Below are positions 1-7,991 of a DNA stretch of 64,000 nucleotides, piece after piece; positions within the stretch are counted from its first letter, which is position 1; the number at the start of each line of letters is the position of its first letter. The translations under genes and the position numbers were made by a program. The stretch covers positions 1 through 64,000 of the forward strand of contig JAZULT010000011.1 in the NCBI GenBank assembly GCA_045603225.1, read 5' to 3'. The notes under the pieces were generated by a model, which saw only the letters and a list, made by a program, of their open reading frames with translations, was not told where the DNA came from and searched no databases. The DNA comes from RGIG9115 sp045603225. Lineage in GTDB: Bacteria > Bacillota > Clostridia > UBA1381.

Positions 1-340
1 CTATCGGATAATTTATGGTGTCAAAAAAATGTCGAATATCTAATTTCAACATAGTATGTTTCTTAATATGTTGATATGCATTTTTAATGGTTGAAGCACC
101 ATACCTATATGCAGTAGCATAAGTTGAAACTTCCTCATATACAAGAAGTTTTTCAACAATTCTTTTTTGTATTGTCTTTAAAAATTCATCAGGAACAGAA
201 AGTTCTCTGTATTCTCCGTTTTTCTTCGGAACTTTTACTTGATAATAGTGCGAATCTATGTGGTTACTAAGTGTATATAATGTTTTTGCTGAAACACCCA
301 AGTCCTTCGTCAAGGAGGAAAGCTCCTTATATACAATCAT
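1..340 (-). CDS. Retron-type reverse transcriptase, N-terminal 113 residues (cut by window edge)
   Basis: The minus strand reads open from an ATG at 338-340 to the left edge of the window, so only the first 113 residues are visible. AGGAGG lies 11 nt before the start. Residues 34-50 (QVKVPKKNGEYRELSVP) match the conserved N-terminal block of retron and related bacterial reverse transcriptases, followed by LKTIQKRI (54-61), the ATAYRYGAS...NAYQHI stretch (75-92), and motif A, KLDIRHFFDTI (99-109), whose Asp101 is the first catalytic metal ligand. The YADD box and thumb lie beyond the window. A group II intron maturase is less likely because there is no long N-terminal extension and an msr-msd-like block sits just upstream. 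An Abi/DRT-type defence RT remains possible. Family call strong; retron type and partner effector cannot be seen. Confidence 0.85.
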   Translation of the reverse strand, partial: MIVYKELSSLTKDLGVSAKTLYTLSNHIDSHYYQVKVPKKNGEYRELSVPDEFLKTIQKRIVEKLLVYEEVSTYATAYRYGASTIKNAYQHIKKHTMLKLDIRHFFDTINYPI

Positions 341-367
341 TATTAAACTTTCCTCCTTTCTGAGATT

Positions 368-543
368 GTGGAACAAAACAATATGAATCACGATGTTGTG
401 AAGCTGTATTTCAGCCCATGCAGTGGGCATTTATATACAGCGCAATCAACTTCGTCTGAACGAAGTGAATAACCATAAATTTTACTTCCCGACAACGACT
501 CGCTGTCGGTGTCAAAGTGTATCGACTTGCACTTATGTTCCAC
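368..543 (-). ncRNA. Candidate retron msr-msd non-coding RNA
   Basis: This block ends 27 nt before the RT start codon and is transcribed in the same direction. It is bounded by a perfect 8-bp inverted repeat, GTGGAACA/TGTTCCAC (plus-strand arms 368-375 and 536-543), in the place of retron a1/a2. In RNA order, the inside holds hairpin AAGTG/CACTT (534-530 with 519-515), an almost loopless 10-bp hairpin (509-500 with 498-489), hairpin ACTTCGT/ACGAAGT (466-460 with 455-449), and a compound hairpin with outer stem GCTGTAT/ATACAGC (441-435 with 409-403) and inner stem GCCCA/TGGGC (428-424 with 418-414). I infer that the first hairpins are msr and the last is the msd stem. The branching guanosine cannot be assigned by eye. 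An open frame crosses this stretch but has no ribosome site and does not look like a protein. Confidence 0.7.
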
Positions 544-652
544 TAATTTTATTATAACTAAATCACCATCCAATAAGACGGACAATGAAATAATATAATT
601 CCATTAACAAATACTTCATCATTATTTCGCCAATATTCGACATAAAATCTCT

Positions 653-678
653 ATATAAAGACTGTATAATCTAGATGC
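653..678 (+). repeat. Dispersed 26-nt repeat, copy 1
   Basis: A 26-base sequence beginning ATATAAAGACTGTATAATCT and ending in GATGC. It recurs at 2114-2139 (one substitution) and 38555-38580 (identical). Here it lies between the retron-like unit and the DUF559 cassette. Confidence 0.8.
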
Positions 679-685
679 CAAGCAC

Positions 686-738
686 CAAAGGCTCCCTTGT
701 GTAAAGGGAGCTGTCAGCGTAGCTGACTGAGGGATTGT
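686..738 (+). repeat. Left arm of inverted repeat flanking the DUF559 gene
   Basis: About 50 bases made of two hairpins (GCTCCCTT/AAGGGAGC-type and TCAGC-GTA-GCTGA) followed by GAGGGATTGT. An inverted, diverged copy lies at 1085-1140. This arm encodes the last residues and stop codon of the DUF559 gene. Hairpin repeats of this design are common in clostridial and ruminococcal genomes; I infer a MITE-like or REP-like origin. Confidence 0.7.
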
Positions 739-1082
739 TTGACCACATTATCAATATACTGACATACTCCCTCAAAATTTTTCAAGACATCTAAATTTGA
801 TATTCTGATAACTTTTATACCATATTGCTCTAAATACTCGGTTCTCTTTTCATCATTGATAAGACCTTCATCTTCATAATGCTGAGAGCCGTCTAATTCT
901 ATAACAATATTTGCCTTTGCACAATAAAAATCTGCTATGTATTTTCCCAACACTTTTTGTCTGGTGAATTTTTCAGGATATTCTCTCAAAAAATCATACC
1001 ATAGATGTCTTTCTTCTTTTGTCATATTTTTTCTAAGTTCCCTTGCCAATGGAACTATTTTACTATTATATTTTCTATCCAT
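714..1082 (-). CDS. DUF559 domain protein (endonuclease-like)
   Basis: A 122-residue protein with the DUF559 fold signature, related to VSR and PD-(D/E)XK nucleases. KMTKEER-like helix NMTKEERHLWYDFL is near residues 19-32, GKYIADFYC near 46-54, and the probable catalytic segment VIELDGSQHYE near 60-70. Family members are generally short like this one; the nuclease role is predicted rather than proven. The gene is embedded in a pair of inverted hairpin repeats: the right arm supplies its ribosome site (GAGGGG before the ATG at 1080-1082) and the left arm encodes its C-terminal KQSLSQLR and stop, so gene and repeat appear to travel as one cassette. Neighbours are a retron-like RT and dinD, but no operon is evident. 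Confidence 0.85.
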   Translation of the reverse strand: MDRKYNSKIVPLARELRKNMTKEERHLWYDFLREYPEKFTRQKVLGKYIADFYCAKANIVIELDGSQHYEDEGLINDEKRTEYLEQYGIKVIRISNLDVLKNFEGVCQYIDNVVKQSLSQLR

Positions 1083-1084
1083 TT

Positions 1085-1140
1085 ACAACCCCTCCGAGTT
1101 GCTACGCAACCCACCTCCCCTTACACAGGGGAGGCTTTTT
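1085..1140 (-). repeat. Right arm of inverted repeat flanking the DUF559 gene
   Basis: Inverted counterpart of 686-738 with hairpins GTTGC-TAC-GCAAC and CCTCCCC/GGGGAGG. It carries the ribosome-binding site of the DUF559 gene. Confidence 0.7.
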
Positions 1141-1167
1141 TGCTTTCGCCAAATTTCGACAATCCTC

Positions 1168-1189
1168 ATATGCTCATGTTATATTAGAG
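1168..1189 (-). repeat. Partial dispersed repeat containing ATGCTCATG
   Basis: The reverse complement matches the first part of the compound repeat at 38533-38558 (core TAACATGAGCATAT), also found inverted at 40049-40072. Located just past the 3' end of dinD. Confidence 0.65.
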
Positions 1190-1205
1190 AAAAAAATATA
1201 TAACT

Positions 1206-2066
1206 TTACTCATCAAGCATGAGCCTTCCTTCTTTTGCTCTTTTCTTAAGCTTCTGCATCTGTTCTTTTTCAATTTGGGCAATACTTTTTTCGGGAGTTG
1301 GTAAATCTTCAGGCATTGTACCGCCAATTTCCTCAATAGCTTTTCTGACTTCTCTACCAACTGTATTATGAACTTTTGTAGCAATTTCTGCACTGTCAAC
1401 TTTATCTTTTCTTAATTTTTCTTCAGTTTGTGAAACTCTGAAAAGATTAGCAATAAGTTCTGTGCTCCCCATATAATCAAGAATCTTTTGACCAACCGCA
1501 AGTCCTTTCCTTTTATGGATATCTTCAACATCAAGCCCTCCATAAAGTCCCATATAACCTGCATTTTGAAAAATTGCGAATTCTTCATTTGTTATAACCC
1601 CGGCATTTCTTGCAGTTTCAGCAAGAAGTTGATTCCACTGTTTTATATCGCCACGAACAACTAATCTTCTACTATCTTCATCAAGCTGATTAAATCTGTC
1701 AGCCACTTCTTGTCTGTATGTCTGTATAGCAAAATATGTTTGTCCAAGTGCAATCACTTCTTTTCTCGGATCGTCATTCTGGACAATTAAGTAACAGGAA
1801 TATCTTGTAAGTTCATAATCCAAGACAGGTTTTTCAGTTGCACCCGCTTTCACGATTTTCCTGACCTCAGGAAAATCGTAAGTAATATCATATCCGCTGT
1901 TTTCACAAGAAATCATTGCACGTTTTATAACTTTATTAAAATTTTCCCGTTTATTATAATCCATGACATTTGCCAATTCCCTTGCAAACCAATATTCTGT
2001 TCCATCTTCTTTAATATGCTTTATATCTTCAAAGCATCTGTATTCTTTTGCAATTAAATTGCTCAT
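1206..2066 (-). CDS. dinD: DinD-like DNA-damage-inducible protein D
   Basis: A 286-residue protein. The N-terminal part (about 1-120) is a BRO-N/Bro-family domain, seen in EYWFARELANVMDY and the YELTRYSCYLIVQNDDPRK motif. The remainder matches the DinD family, with GYMGLYGGLDVEDIHKRKGL around residues 168-187 and a charged, helical C-terminus. In E. coli DinD is SOS-induced and inhibits RecA strand exchange; in Firmicutes the role is less clear. RBS AGAGG lies just before the ATG. The gene stands alone between dispersed-repeat pieces (1168-1189 and 2114-2139), which suggests it arrived as a mobile cassette with the neighbouring DUF559 and RT genes. I saw no convincing LexA/DinR box upstream. 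Confidence 0.88.
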   Translation of the reverse strand: MSNLIAKEYRCFEDIKHIKEDGTEYWFARELANVMDYNKRENFNKVIKRAMISCENSGYDITYDFPEVRKIVKAGATEKPVLDYELTRYSCYLIVQNDDPRKEVIALGQTYFAIQTYRQEVADRFNQLDEDSRRLVVRGDIKQWNQLLAETARNAGVITNEEFAIFQNAGYMGLYGGLDVEDIHKRKGLAVGQKILDYMGSTELIANLFRVSQTEEKLRKDKVDSAEIATKVHNTVGREVRKAIEEIGGTMPEDLPTPEKSIAQIEKEQMQKLKKRAKEGRLMLDE

Positions 2067-2395
2067 TACTTTGCCTCTTTTCTTTTTTTAACAAAATTCG
2101 ACACAATATTCCTATATAAAGACTGTATAATCTGGATGCCATTCTTTTTTAATGAGTCTTCATGCCGAGTTGGAACCAAAAAGAGATCCTATTAACGAAA
2201 GAATTAAATTGGCATTCTCTGCTGAAACAACAACATAATTCAGATGCACTTTATTTCAGGCTACAATTAACCCATTATAATTCTATATTATAGCACATCT
2301 GGTTTCAAATTTTAATATTTCAAGAAAAATTTCTATGTTTCGAGCCGAAATTTCTACGTTTTGACCATAAAAGTCATATTTTTTATTACATAATT
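2067..2395. other. Intergenic stretch upstream of dinD and downstream of the AraC gene
   Basis: 329 bases holding the dinD ribosome site, repeat copy 2 and AT-rich DNA. No gene, tRNA or clear terminator seen beyond these. Confidence 0.6.
2114..2139 (+). repeat. Dispersed 26-nt repeat, copy 2
   Basis: Differs from the copies at 653-678 and 38555-38580 by a single A-to-G change near the end. Copies 1 and 2 also share a TTCGACA sequence 10-20 bases upstream. Confidence 0.8.
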
Positions 2396-3265
2396 TTATT
2401 TTGAATAATCGCTTGATTTCATTTTCCTATATTCGCTTGGAGAATACCCTGTATACTTTTTAAACACACGACTAAAATATAGAGAATTATCGTAGCCTAC
2501 TGCATCAGCAACTTCGCTTACATTTTTATTGGTACTATCAAAGTATCCCTTAGCAGCAGAAATCCTTAATGATATTACATATTGCATTGGCGTATACTTC
2601 ATTATACTTTTAAAGTGATTTATAAAACTATTAATACTCATGAGATGTTCCTGTGCATATTGTTCTATAGATATATTTTTATTATAGTTTTCTTTAAAAT
2701 AGTGTGTTGCTCTTTCAATTTCATCAACCATCTCATTTTTTGTTTGTTTTCCTTCCTTGATATATCTGTTAATGGTAAGAAATGCATGACGAAGCAACAC
2801 TTCAAGCACTTCCTCATAATTTACTCTCTGGAGTTGCAGTTCTCTTATTATTTGATTGTAAATCCAAGGATAATCGGGCGAAACACCCGTATAAAATACG
2901 TTTTCATCTTTTGGTAACTCATAATGTTCTAAATATTGTTCAACCTGAGAACCTGTAAAATGAACCCAATACACTTCTGTCTTATCTGTGGCATAGTAAT
3001 AGTAAACCTGCGGTTCCCCAGGACGAAATAAAATCATATTCCCTTTTTGAACTATAGTCTCTTGCCCTGTATTCTTAAAGTAAAAATGACCTTTTCCATG
3101 AGCAATATACAAAAGCTGATAGTCATTTCTCCCCTCAGGATGTGGCGTTTCAATAATTGGTGTTGTATGCACCCGATAGTATCCGCAATTATTTATTCGA
3201 AGAGGTACCGATAAATCCTCAAGATTTGGATTCTCATCATCTACATAAGCAACATTTATATACAT
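2396..3265 (-). CDS. AraC-family transcriptional regulator
   Basis: A cytoplasmic sugar-responsive regulator of 289 residues from the ATG at 3265; an upstream GTG at 3277 overlaps the AAGGAG ribosome site and is less likely. The N-terminal half (about 20-170) is an AraC-type cupin ligand-binding domain (LLYIAHGKGHFYFKN, GNMILFRPGEPQVYYYY). The C-terminal about 100 residues form the double helix-turn-helix with the family signature VGYDNSLYFSRVFKKYTGYSPSEYR. It is divergent from the symporter/beta-galactosidase operon, so I infer it activates that operon in response to a galactoside. A 15-bp palindrome overlaps its own -10 box, suggesting autoregulation. Confidence 0.92.
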   Translation of the reverse strand: MYINVAYVDDENPNLEDLSVPLRINNCGYYRVHTTPIIETPHPEGRNDYQLLYIAHGKGHFYFKNTGQETIVQKGNMILFRPGEPQVYYYYATDKTEVYWVHFTGSQVEQYLEHYELPKDENVFYTGVSPDYPWIYNQIIRELQLQRVNYEEVLEVLLRHAFLTINRYIKEGKQTKNEMVDEIERATHYFKENYNKNISIEQYAQEHLMSINSFINHFKSIMKYTPMQYVISLRISAAKGYFDSTNKNVSEVADAVGYDNSLYFSRVFKKYTGYSPSEYRKMKSSDYSK

Positions 3266-3299
3266 ATATATTTTCACTCCTTGGTCTTTTCGGGATTAT

Positions 3300-3314
3300 G
3301 TGTATATTATACAC
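3300..3314. promoter_or_regulatory. Palindrome over the AraC gene promoter (candidate operator)
   Basis: GTGTATATTATACAC, two 7-bp arms around a central base, covering the -10 box of the AraC promoter. Confidence 0.45.
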
Positions 3315-3334
3315 CAAGTCACGCCGTTATTCAA
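3306..3334 (-). promoter_or_regulatory. Promoter of the AraC regulator gene
   Basis: TTGAAT, 17-base spacer, TATAAT on the minus strand, about 40 bases before the start codon. Confidence 0.65.
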
Positions 3335-3379
3335 TATTTATTTGTGATTTTGTGCATATTTTTATTAATTTTATTTATT

Positions 3380-3408
3380 CAAATTATCGATAATCGATGA
3401 TATAATAT
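3380..3408 (+). promoter_or_regulatory. Likely promoter of the symporter/beta-galactosidase operon
   Basis: A perfect TATAAT (3403-3408) with a weak TTCAAA at 17 bases. The weak -35 fits an activator-dependent promoter. ATCGAT occurs twice within 13 bases (about 3388-3400) just upstream of the -10 and could be an operator. Confidence 0.5.
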
Positions 3409-3455
3409 AGACAACAATAAAAGATTCGTCAAAATACATATAAAGGAGCGATATT

Positions 3456-4853
3456 ATGAAAAAAGAAGAAACCAGATATTTAAAATGGTATCACAAAGTA
3501 GGCTACGGTTCAGGAGATGTTGCAGGAAACTGTGTATATGCACTCCTCACCGCATTTATGATGATATACCTAACCGACACCGTTGGACTCAGTATGGGTA
3601 TTGTGAGCACCTTAATTGCAGTTTCAAAGATTTTTGATGGTGTGTCAGACTTTTTCTTTGGTAGAATGATCGATAAAACACATACAAAGATGGGCAAAGC
3701 TCGTCCGTGGATGCTTTGGCCGTACATTGGATGTTCCGTTGCGCTCGTTGCCTGTTTCGCAATTCCTATGAATTGGGACGATACGGCGCAGTACATTTTC
3801 TTTTTCATCTCGTACACACTTCTAAATGCTGTATTCTTTACAGCCAACAACATTGCCTACGCATCACTTACTGCACTGATCACAAAAAATACAAGCGAAA
3901 GAGTTCAGCTTGGATCTTTCCGTTTTATCTTTGCCTTTGCTACAAAAATCTTTATTGAAGCAATTACGATACATGCAGTAATATGGCTGGGCGGCGGTGC
4001 CTTTGGTTGGAGAACTATTGCTATTATCTACGCAATTCTCGGACTAATCGTTAACACCATCTCTGTATTCTCTGTAAAAGAATTGCCTGAGGCTGATGAA
4101 GGCATGGAAAAAGAACGCGTGGAGGAGCATAATCTCACTTTCTTAAAATCCTTCAAACTACTGTTGAAAAATAAGTACTATGTGATAATTTGCATTACAT
4201 ACATTATGACACAGATCTATGCATCGGTTATTGGTATGGGAACTTATTATGCAAAATATATTCTTGGTAATGAAGGGCTTTTTAGCCATCTCTCACTCGC
4301 CATCAACATCACTATGGTTGTAGCTCTGATTGCACTTCCGATGATTATTGAAAAAATGGGAGGAATGTATAAGCTGAATATTCTTGGTTATCTTGTTGCC
4401 ACAATTGGAAGAATTGGTGTTATGGTAGCCGGATATATGGGAAGCATTCCTCTCATGCTAGTATTTACTGCATTATCCACCTTAGGCATTGCTCCTTTAC
4501 AGGGAGATCTTAACGCACTTATAGCTTCCTGTTCAGAGTACACCACTCTAACAACCGGCCATCGTCTTGACGGTATGATGTACTCCTGCTCCTCGCTAGG
4601 AATTAAAATAGGAGGTGCTCTTGGTACTGCAATATGCGGATGGTTGCTTGATGCGACTGGTTATATTGAAAACGCAGCAGCCCAGAACGCAAGTACAATA
4701 AGTATGCTTCATTTTCTCTATCTTTGGGCACCGGTAATTATTTGTGCTGTAGTCATGTTCCTTCTCTCCAGACTCAAGGTAGAAAAAGCAAACAAAAAAA
4801 TTATGGAAGAAAAAAATATAGAAAAAACAAGAACCGTTTACGGCAATATTTAA
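3456..4853 (+). CDS. GPH-family sugar:cation symporter (MFS)
   Basis: A 465-residue polytopic membrane protein with about 12 hydrophobic segments. Hallmarks of the glycoside-pentoside-hexuronide (GPH) symporters of the melibiose/lactose/xyloside type are the N-terminal GYGSGDVAGN block (about 14-23), the cytoplasmic loop KIFDGVSDFFFGRMIDKT (about 67-84) and KARPWMLWPY (about 91-100). It takes up a glycoside with Na+ or H+. RBS AAAGGAG. The next gene starts 12 bases after its stop and encodes a GH2 beta-galactosidase, so a galactoside such as lactose is the likely substrate (inference from context). A cytoplasmic C-terminal tail rich in Lys/Glu is present. Substrate cannot be read from the sequence. 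Confidence 0.93.
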   Translation: MKKEETRYLKWYHKVGYGSGDVAGNCVYALLTAFMMIYLTDTVGLSMGIVSTLIAVSKIFDGVSDFFFGRMIDKTHTKMGKARPWMLWPYIGCSVALVACFAIPMNWDDTAQYIFFFISYTLLNAVFFTANNIAYASLTALITKNTSERVQLGSFRFIFAFATKIFIEAITIHAVIWLGGGAFGWRTIAIIYAILGLIVNTISVFSVKELPEADEGMEKERVEEHNLTFLKSFKLLLKNKYYVIICITYIMTQIYASVIGMGTYYAKYILGNEGLFSHLSLAINITMVVALIALPMIIEKMGGMYKLNILGYLVATIGRIGVMVAGYMGSIPLMLVFTALSTLGIAPLQGDLNALIASCSEYTTLTTGHRLDGMMYSCSSLGIKIGGALGTAICGWLLDATGYIENAAAQNASTISMLHFLYLWAPVIICAVVMFLLSRLKVEKANKKIMEEKNIEKTRTVYGNI

Positions 4854-4865
4854 GAGGTGAATTTA

Positions 4866-7436
4866 ATGCGTGAATATAAAAAATTTGACAGAATAGGTAC
4901 AACACCCCACAGAAGTTATTATATACCTTTCGCAATAGATGATGTTGTAGGTACAAAGCATAGTATATTAGACCGCATATCAAGCTCGCGTTTCACTTCG
5001 CTTGATGGCATGTGGCAAATAAAACAACATAATCATGTTGACGATTTTAAAATTGAAGATGAACTCACAGAATCAATCCCTGTCCCCGCTTGCGTTCAAA
5101 TGCACGGATATGACCATATTCAGTACCTTAATACACGTTATCCGTTTCCGGTTATGCTTCCGCATCTTCCATACGAGAATCCGTGTTGGCATTATCGCAG
5201 AACTTTTAATCTGAATAAAAAGGCAAACGAAAAGTATTATATCAATTTCGAAGGCGTTGACAGCAGTTTCTATTTATATATTAACGGCAAATTTAAGGGA
5301 TATTCTCAGATTTCTCACGCAACAAGCGAATTCGAAATTACAGAACTTGCTGTTAATGGCGAAAACACAATAGATGTACTTGTATTAAAATGGTGTATAT
5401 CCACATATCTTGAATGTCAGGATAAGTTCCGTTTCTCCGGTATATTTAGAAATGTGTATTTACTTACGCGTCCTAAAAATCATATTACTGACTATAAAAT
5501 TGACACAACTATTGAAGGTTCTAATGGCATTCTGACATTTCATAACGAAAGTCCCGTCGATATCAGGATTGTCATCAACGGAAAGTCAACACTAGCTCCC
5601 AAAAATCTAAGCACCAATATTACTGTTCCGGATGTTAAGTTATGGAGTGCAGAAGAACCTAATCTTTACACAGTTGAGCTTCGCACAAGAACTGAAAAAA
5701 TAATCGAAAGTATAGGTTTCAGAGAAGTTTCTATTGATGGTCATGTATTCAAAATCAATGGTGAACCTGTTAAGCTTAAAGGCGTTAACCGACATGACTT
5801 TAATTGCGAAACTGCCGCTACAGTAAGTCTTGAAGACCTTGCAAAAGATATCCACCTTATGAAAGAGTTGAATGTCAACGCAGTAAGAACCTCACACTAT
5901 CCCAATAGCCCTGAATTTTATATGCTCTGCGACAAATTCGGTATTTATGTTATGGATGAAGCAGACCTTGAAATGCATGGAGCGTGTACCCGTGATGGTA
6001 GATATGAAATTAACCTTTGGGAAGAATATGCTGAAAATGAGTTTTTTACACCGGGTATCACAGACCGACACGCAGCACTTGTTGAAAGAGACAAAAACCG
6101 TCCAAGTGTTATTATATGGTCCCTTGGTAACGAAAGCTCCTTCGGTAAAGCATTCTTTAGCGGCGCTAACTATATCAAACACCGTGATAACACAAGACCT
6201 GTTCACTATGAAGGTCTTCAGAATGCAGATCCTAAGTATTATTACACAGAGCTTGTTGATATGGTTAGTATGATGTATCCGAGCTTCGAGAAAATCAAAC
6301 AGGATGTTCTCGATAACGAAAAAGAGACACGTCCTTTCGTGCTTTGCGAATACACACATGCTATGGGTAACAGCTGCGGTGATATTGCAGAGTATTGGGA
6401 TATGATTTATAATAATGAGCAAATGATGGGCGCATTCGTGTGGGAATGGGCTGACCACGGAATTAAAACTGATATAGGATTCCTTTATGGTGGTGACTTT
6501 AAAGAACCTGAACATGACGGAAACTTCTGTGCTGACGGTCTTTTAACACCTGATAGAAAGATTAAGTCTAATGCTCTTGAAATGAAGGCTGTTTACGGCG
6601 AAAAAACGAAGTCTGAAGTATGCAATGTAGAAATTCCTCCAAGCACCTACAAGTTCTCCTCTGCCATTTCGATTGAGGTTAATGAACATACAGGTGAAAT
6701 CACATCTATTAAGGCAGATGGTAACGAGATTCTACGTACACCTATGCACTTCAACATTACTCGTTATACAGATAACGACCGTGACCTTGTTGCACACTGG
6801 ATTGACAGATGCCATCTCGATGCATGTAAACCTCATGTTTTCTCATATGAAAAGACAGAGAACTCATATAAATTTAAAGGTGTACTTGCTGCAAACTGCT
6901 TGATTCCTGCTGTTGAATTCGATCTTCTTTATGAAGTCAACGGAAATCAGCTTACAGCTACTATTGAATACAAGCTTGCAGACTATATTGAAAACTTCCC
7001 TCGCTTCGGAATTGAATTTGGTGTAGACAAATCACGCGGTAACTTCTCCTATGTTGGCTTTGGACCAAGCGAAAGCTACATTGACAAACATGTTGCTTGT
7101 GAGTATGGCTATTATGTAAGTTCTGCAGAGGAAAACTACGACAGACAGTATATCAGACCTCAAGAATCAGGAAGTCACTATGCTTGTAAATATCTTGCTG
7201 TAAAGGATTTATTTAAGGTAACTGCAGATATGCCGTTCTCATGCTCAGTAAATCCATTTACAACAAAGCAGCTCCGTGAATCACTTCACTCATTTGAACT
7301 TGAAGAAAATGATTTCGTAAATATCTGCATTGACCTCGCAATGCGTGGAGTGGGTTCCAAGTCATGCGGTCCTGATTTGCCATCTTACTACGAGATACCA
7401 AAAACACTCAAAAACACATTTAGATTCACATTTTAA
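4866..7436 (+). CDS. Beta-galactosidase, GH2
   Basis: An 856-residue cytoplasmic enzyme without signal peptide. Start chosen at ATG 4866 because GAGGTG lies 6 bases upstream; a GTG at 4857 would overlap that site. Domains in order: GH2 sugar-binding jelly roll (about 40-200), Ig-like domain (about 205-295), TIM barrel (about 296-600) and a C-terminal beta-galactosidase small-chain-like domain (about 620-856). Catalytic acid/base Glu423 is in IIWSLGNESS and nucleophile Glu495 in FVLCEYTHAMGNSCG, both intact. Somewhat shorter than E. coli LacZ (1024). It hydrolyses terminal beta-galactosides delivered by the upstream symporter and shares its operon; AraC control from the divergent gene is likely. 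Confidence 0.93.
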   Translation: MREYKKFDRIGTTPHRSYYIPFAIDDVVGTKHSILDRISSSRFTSLDGMWQIKQHNHVDDFKIEDELTESIPVPACVQMHGYDHIQYLNTRYPFPVMLPHLPYENPCWHYRRTFNLNKKANEKYYINFEGVDSSFYLYINGKFKGYSQISHATSEFEITELAVNGENTIDVLVLKWCISTYLECQDKFRFSGIFRNVYLLTRPKNHITDYKIDTTIEGSNGILTFHNESPVDIRIVINGKSTLAPKNLSTNITVPDVKLWSAEEPNLYTVELRTRTEKIIESIGFREVSIDGHVFKINGEPVKLKGVNRHDFNCETAATVSLEDLAKDIHLMKELNVNAVRTSHYPNSPEFYMLCDKFGIYVMDEADLEMHGACTRDGRYEINLWEEYAENEFFTPGITDRHAALVERDKNRPSVIIWSLGNESSFGKAFFSGANYIKHRDNTRPVHYEGLQNADPKYYYTELVDMVSMMYPSFEKIKQDVLDNEKETRPFVLCEYTHAMGNSCGDIAEYWDMIYNNEQMMGAFVWEWADHGIKTDIGFLYGGDFKEPEHDGNFCADGLLTPDRKIKSNALEMKAVYGEKTKSEVCNVEIPPSTYKFSSAISIEVNEHTGEITSIKADGNEILRTPMHFNITRYTDNDRDLVAHWIDRCHLDACKPHVFSYEKTENSYKFKGVLAANCLIPAVEFDLLYEVNGNQLTATIEYKLADYIENFPRFGIEFGVDKSRGNFSYVGFGPSESYIDKHVACEYGYYVSSAEENYDRQYIRPQESGSHYACKYLAVKDLFKVTADMPFSCSVNPFTTKQLRESLHSFELEENDFVNICIDLAMRGVGSKSCGPDLPSYYEIPKTLKNTFRFTF

Positions 7437-7454
7437 GTTTTGAGGTGATTACAA

Positions 7455-7727
7455 ATGAAAATTGCACTTATAGCACATGATAAAAAGAAACCAGAGTTAC
7501 TTGAGATAGCTAAAAGGTATAAGGATATACTCGCAGAGCACGAGCTTTTTGCCACCGGAACAACTGGTACACTCATTATGGGTGAAACAAAGCTTGATAT
7601 TTACAGATATAACAGCGGTCCAGAAGGCGGCGACCAACAAATCGGGGCAATGCTTGCCAAGGGCGAACTCGATTTAATCATCTTCCTTCGTGATCCGCTT
7701 ACAGCACAGCAACTCCGTATAATATGA
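7455..7727 (+). pseudogene. mgsA: Truncated methylglyoxal synthase
   Basis: The first 85-86 residues align with MgsA (dihydroxyacetone phosphate to methylglyoxal): LIAHDKKK with the N-terminal active-site His, ATGTTG, SGPEGGDQQIGA with the catalytic Asp, and LIIFLRDPLTAQ. Normal proteins continue for another 35-50 residues through an HDPDV-type motif carrying a second His and Asp; here the reading frame ends with QLRII at a 14-bp inverted repeat. I find no continuation in any frame downstream. The product would lack part of the active site and is probably inactive. It follows the beta-galactosidase gene by 18 bases with a good RBS (GAGGTG), so it would still be co-transcribed. Confidence 0.8.
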
Positions 7728-7767
7728 TGATACAGAATCATTTAAAAGGAGAAATATTATACGGAGT
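7712..7767. repeat. 14-bp perfect inverted repeat at the mgsA breakpoint
   Basis: ACTCCGTATAATAT (7712-7725) and its exact complement (7754-7767) surround a 28-base loop that contains a smaller ATGAT/ATCAT hairpin. The mgsA frame stops at the first arm. It could be the end of an inserted element or act as a terminator-like hairpin. Confidence 0.75.
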
Positions 7768-7991
7768 GGAGTTATGCCATGCATGGTTATGTAATTAATA
7801 CATACAACTTAAAATTTTTAAGTTTGTAATCCATAGATTAAAATTTAAAATAATACAGCAACGACAATATATTTGTGTAATTCATAAATTCATTTTCAAC
7901 CATTGTATTTGTCACGGTATCACAATCTTTCTGTCCTTCTTTTTACCATAAATTAAGATATATCTTAACTCACAATATAGACTTATTTAGC

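Noticed and set aside
388..585. 65-residue open frame on the minus strand upstream of the RT
   Set aside because: It lies across the hairpins of the candidate msr-msd, has no ribosome site and resembles no protein; structure explains the sequence better.
1206..1399. 71-residue overlapping frame inside dinD
   Set aside because: Lys-rich shadow in another frame of a clear dinD homologue.
3278..3455. Riboswitch upstream of the symporter gene
   Set aside because: The leader after the -10 box is under 50 bases and has no recognisable aptamer; AraC control explains it better.
5892..6515. 207-residue open frame opposite the beta-galactosidase gene
   Set aside because: Antisense shadow of a strongly conserved GH2 coding region; no ribosome site and Cys/His/Ile-rich composition typical of shadows.
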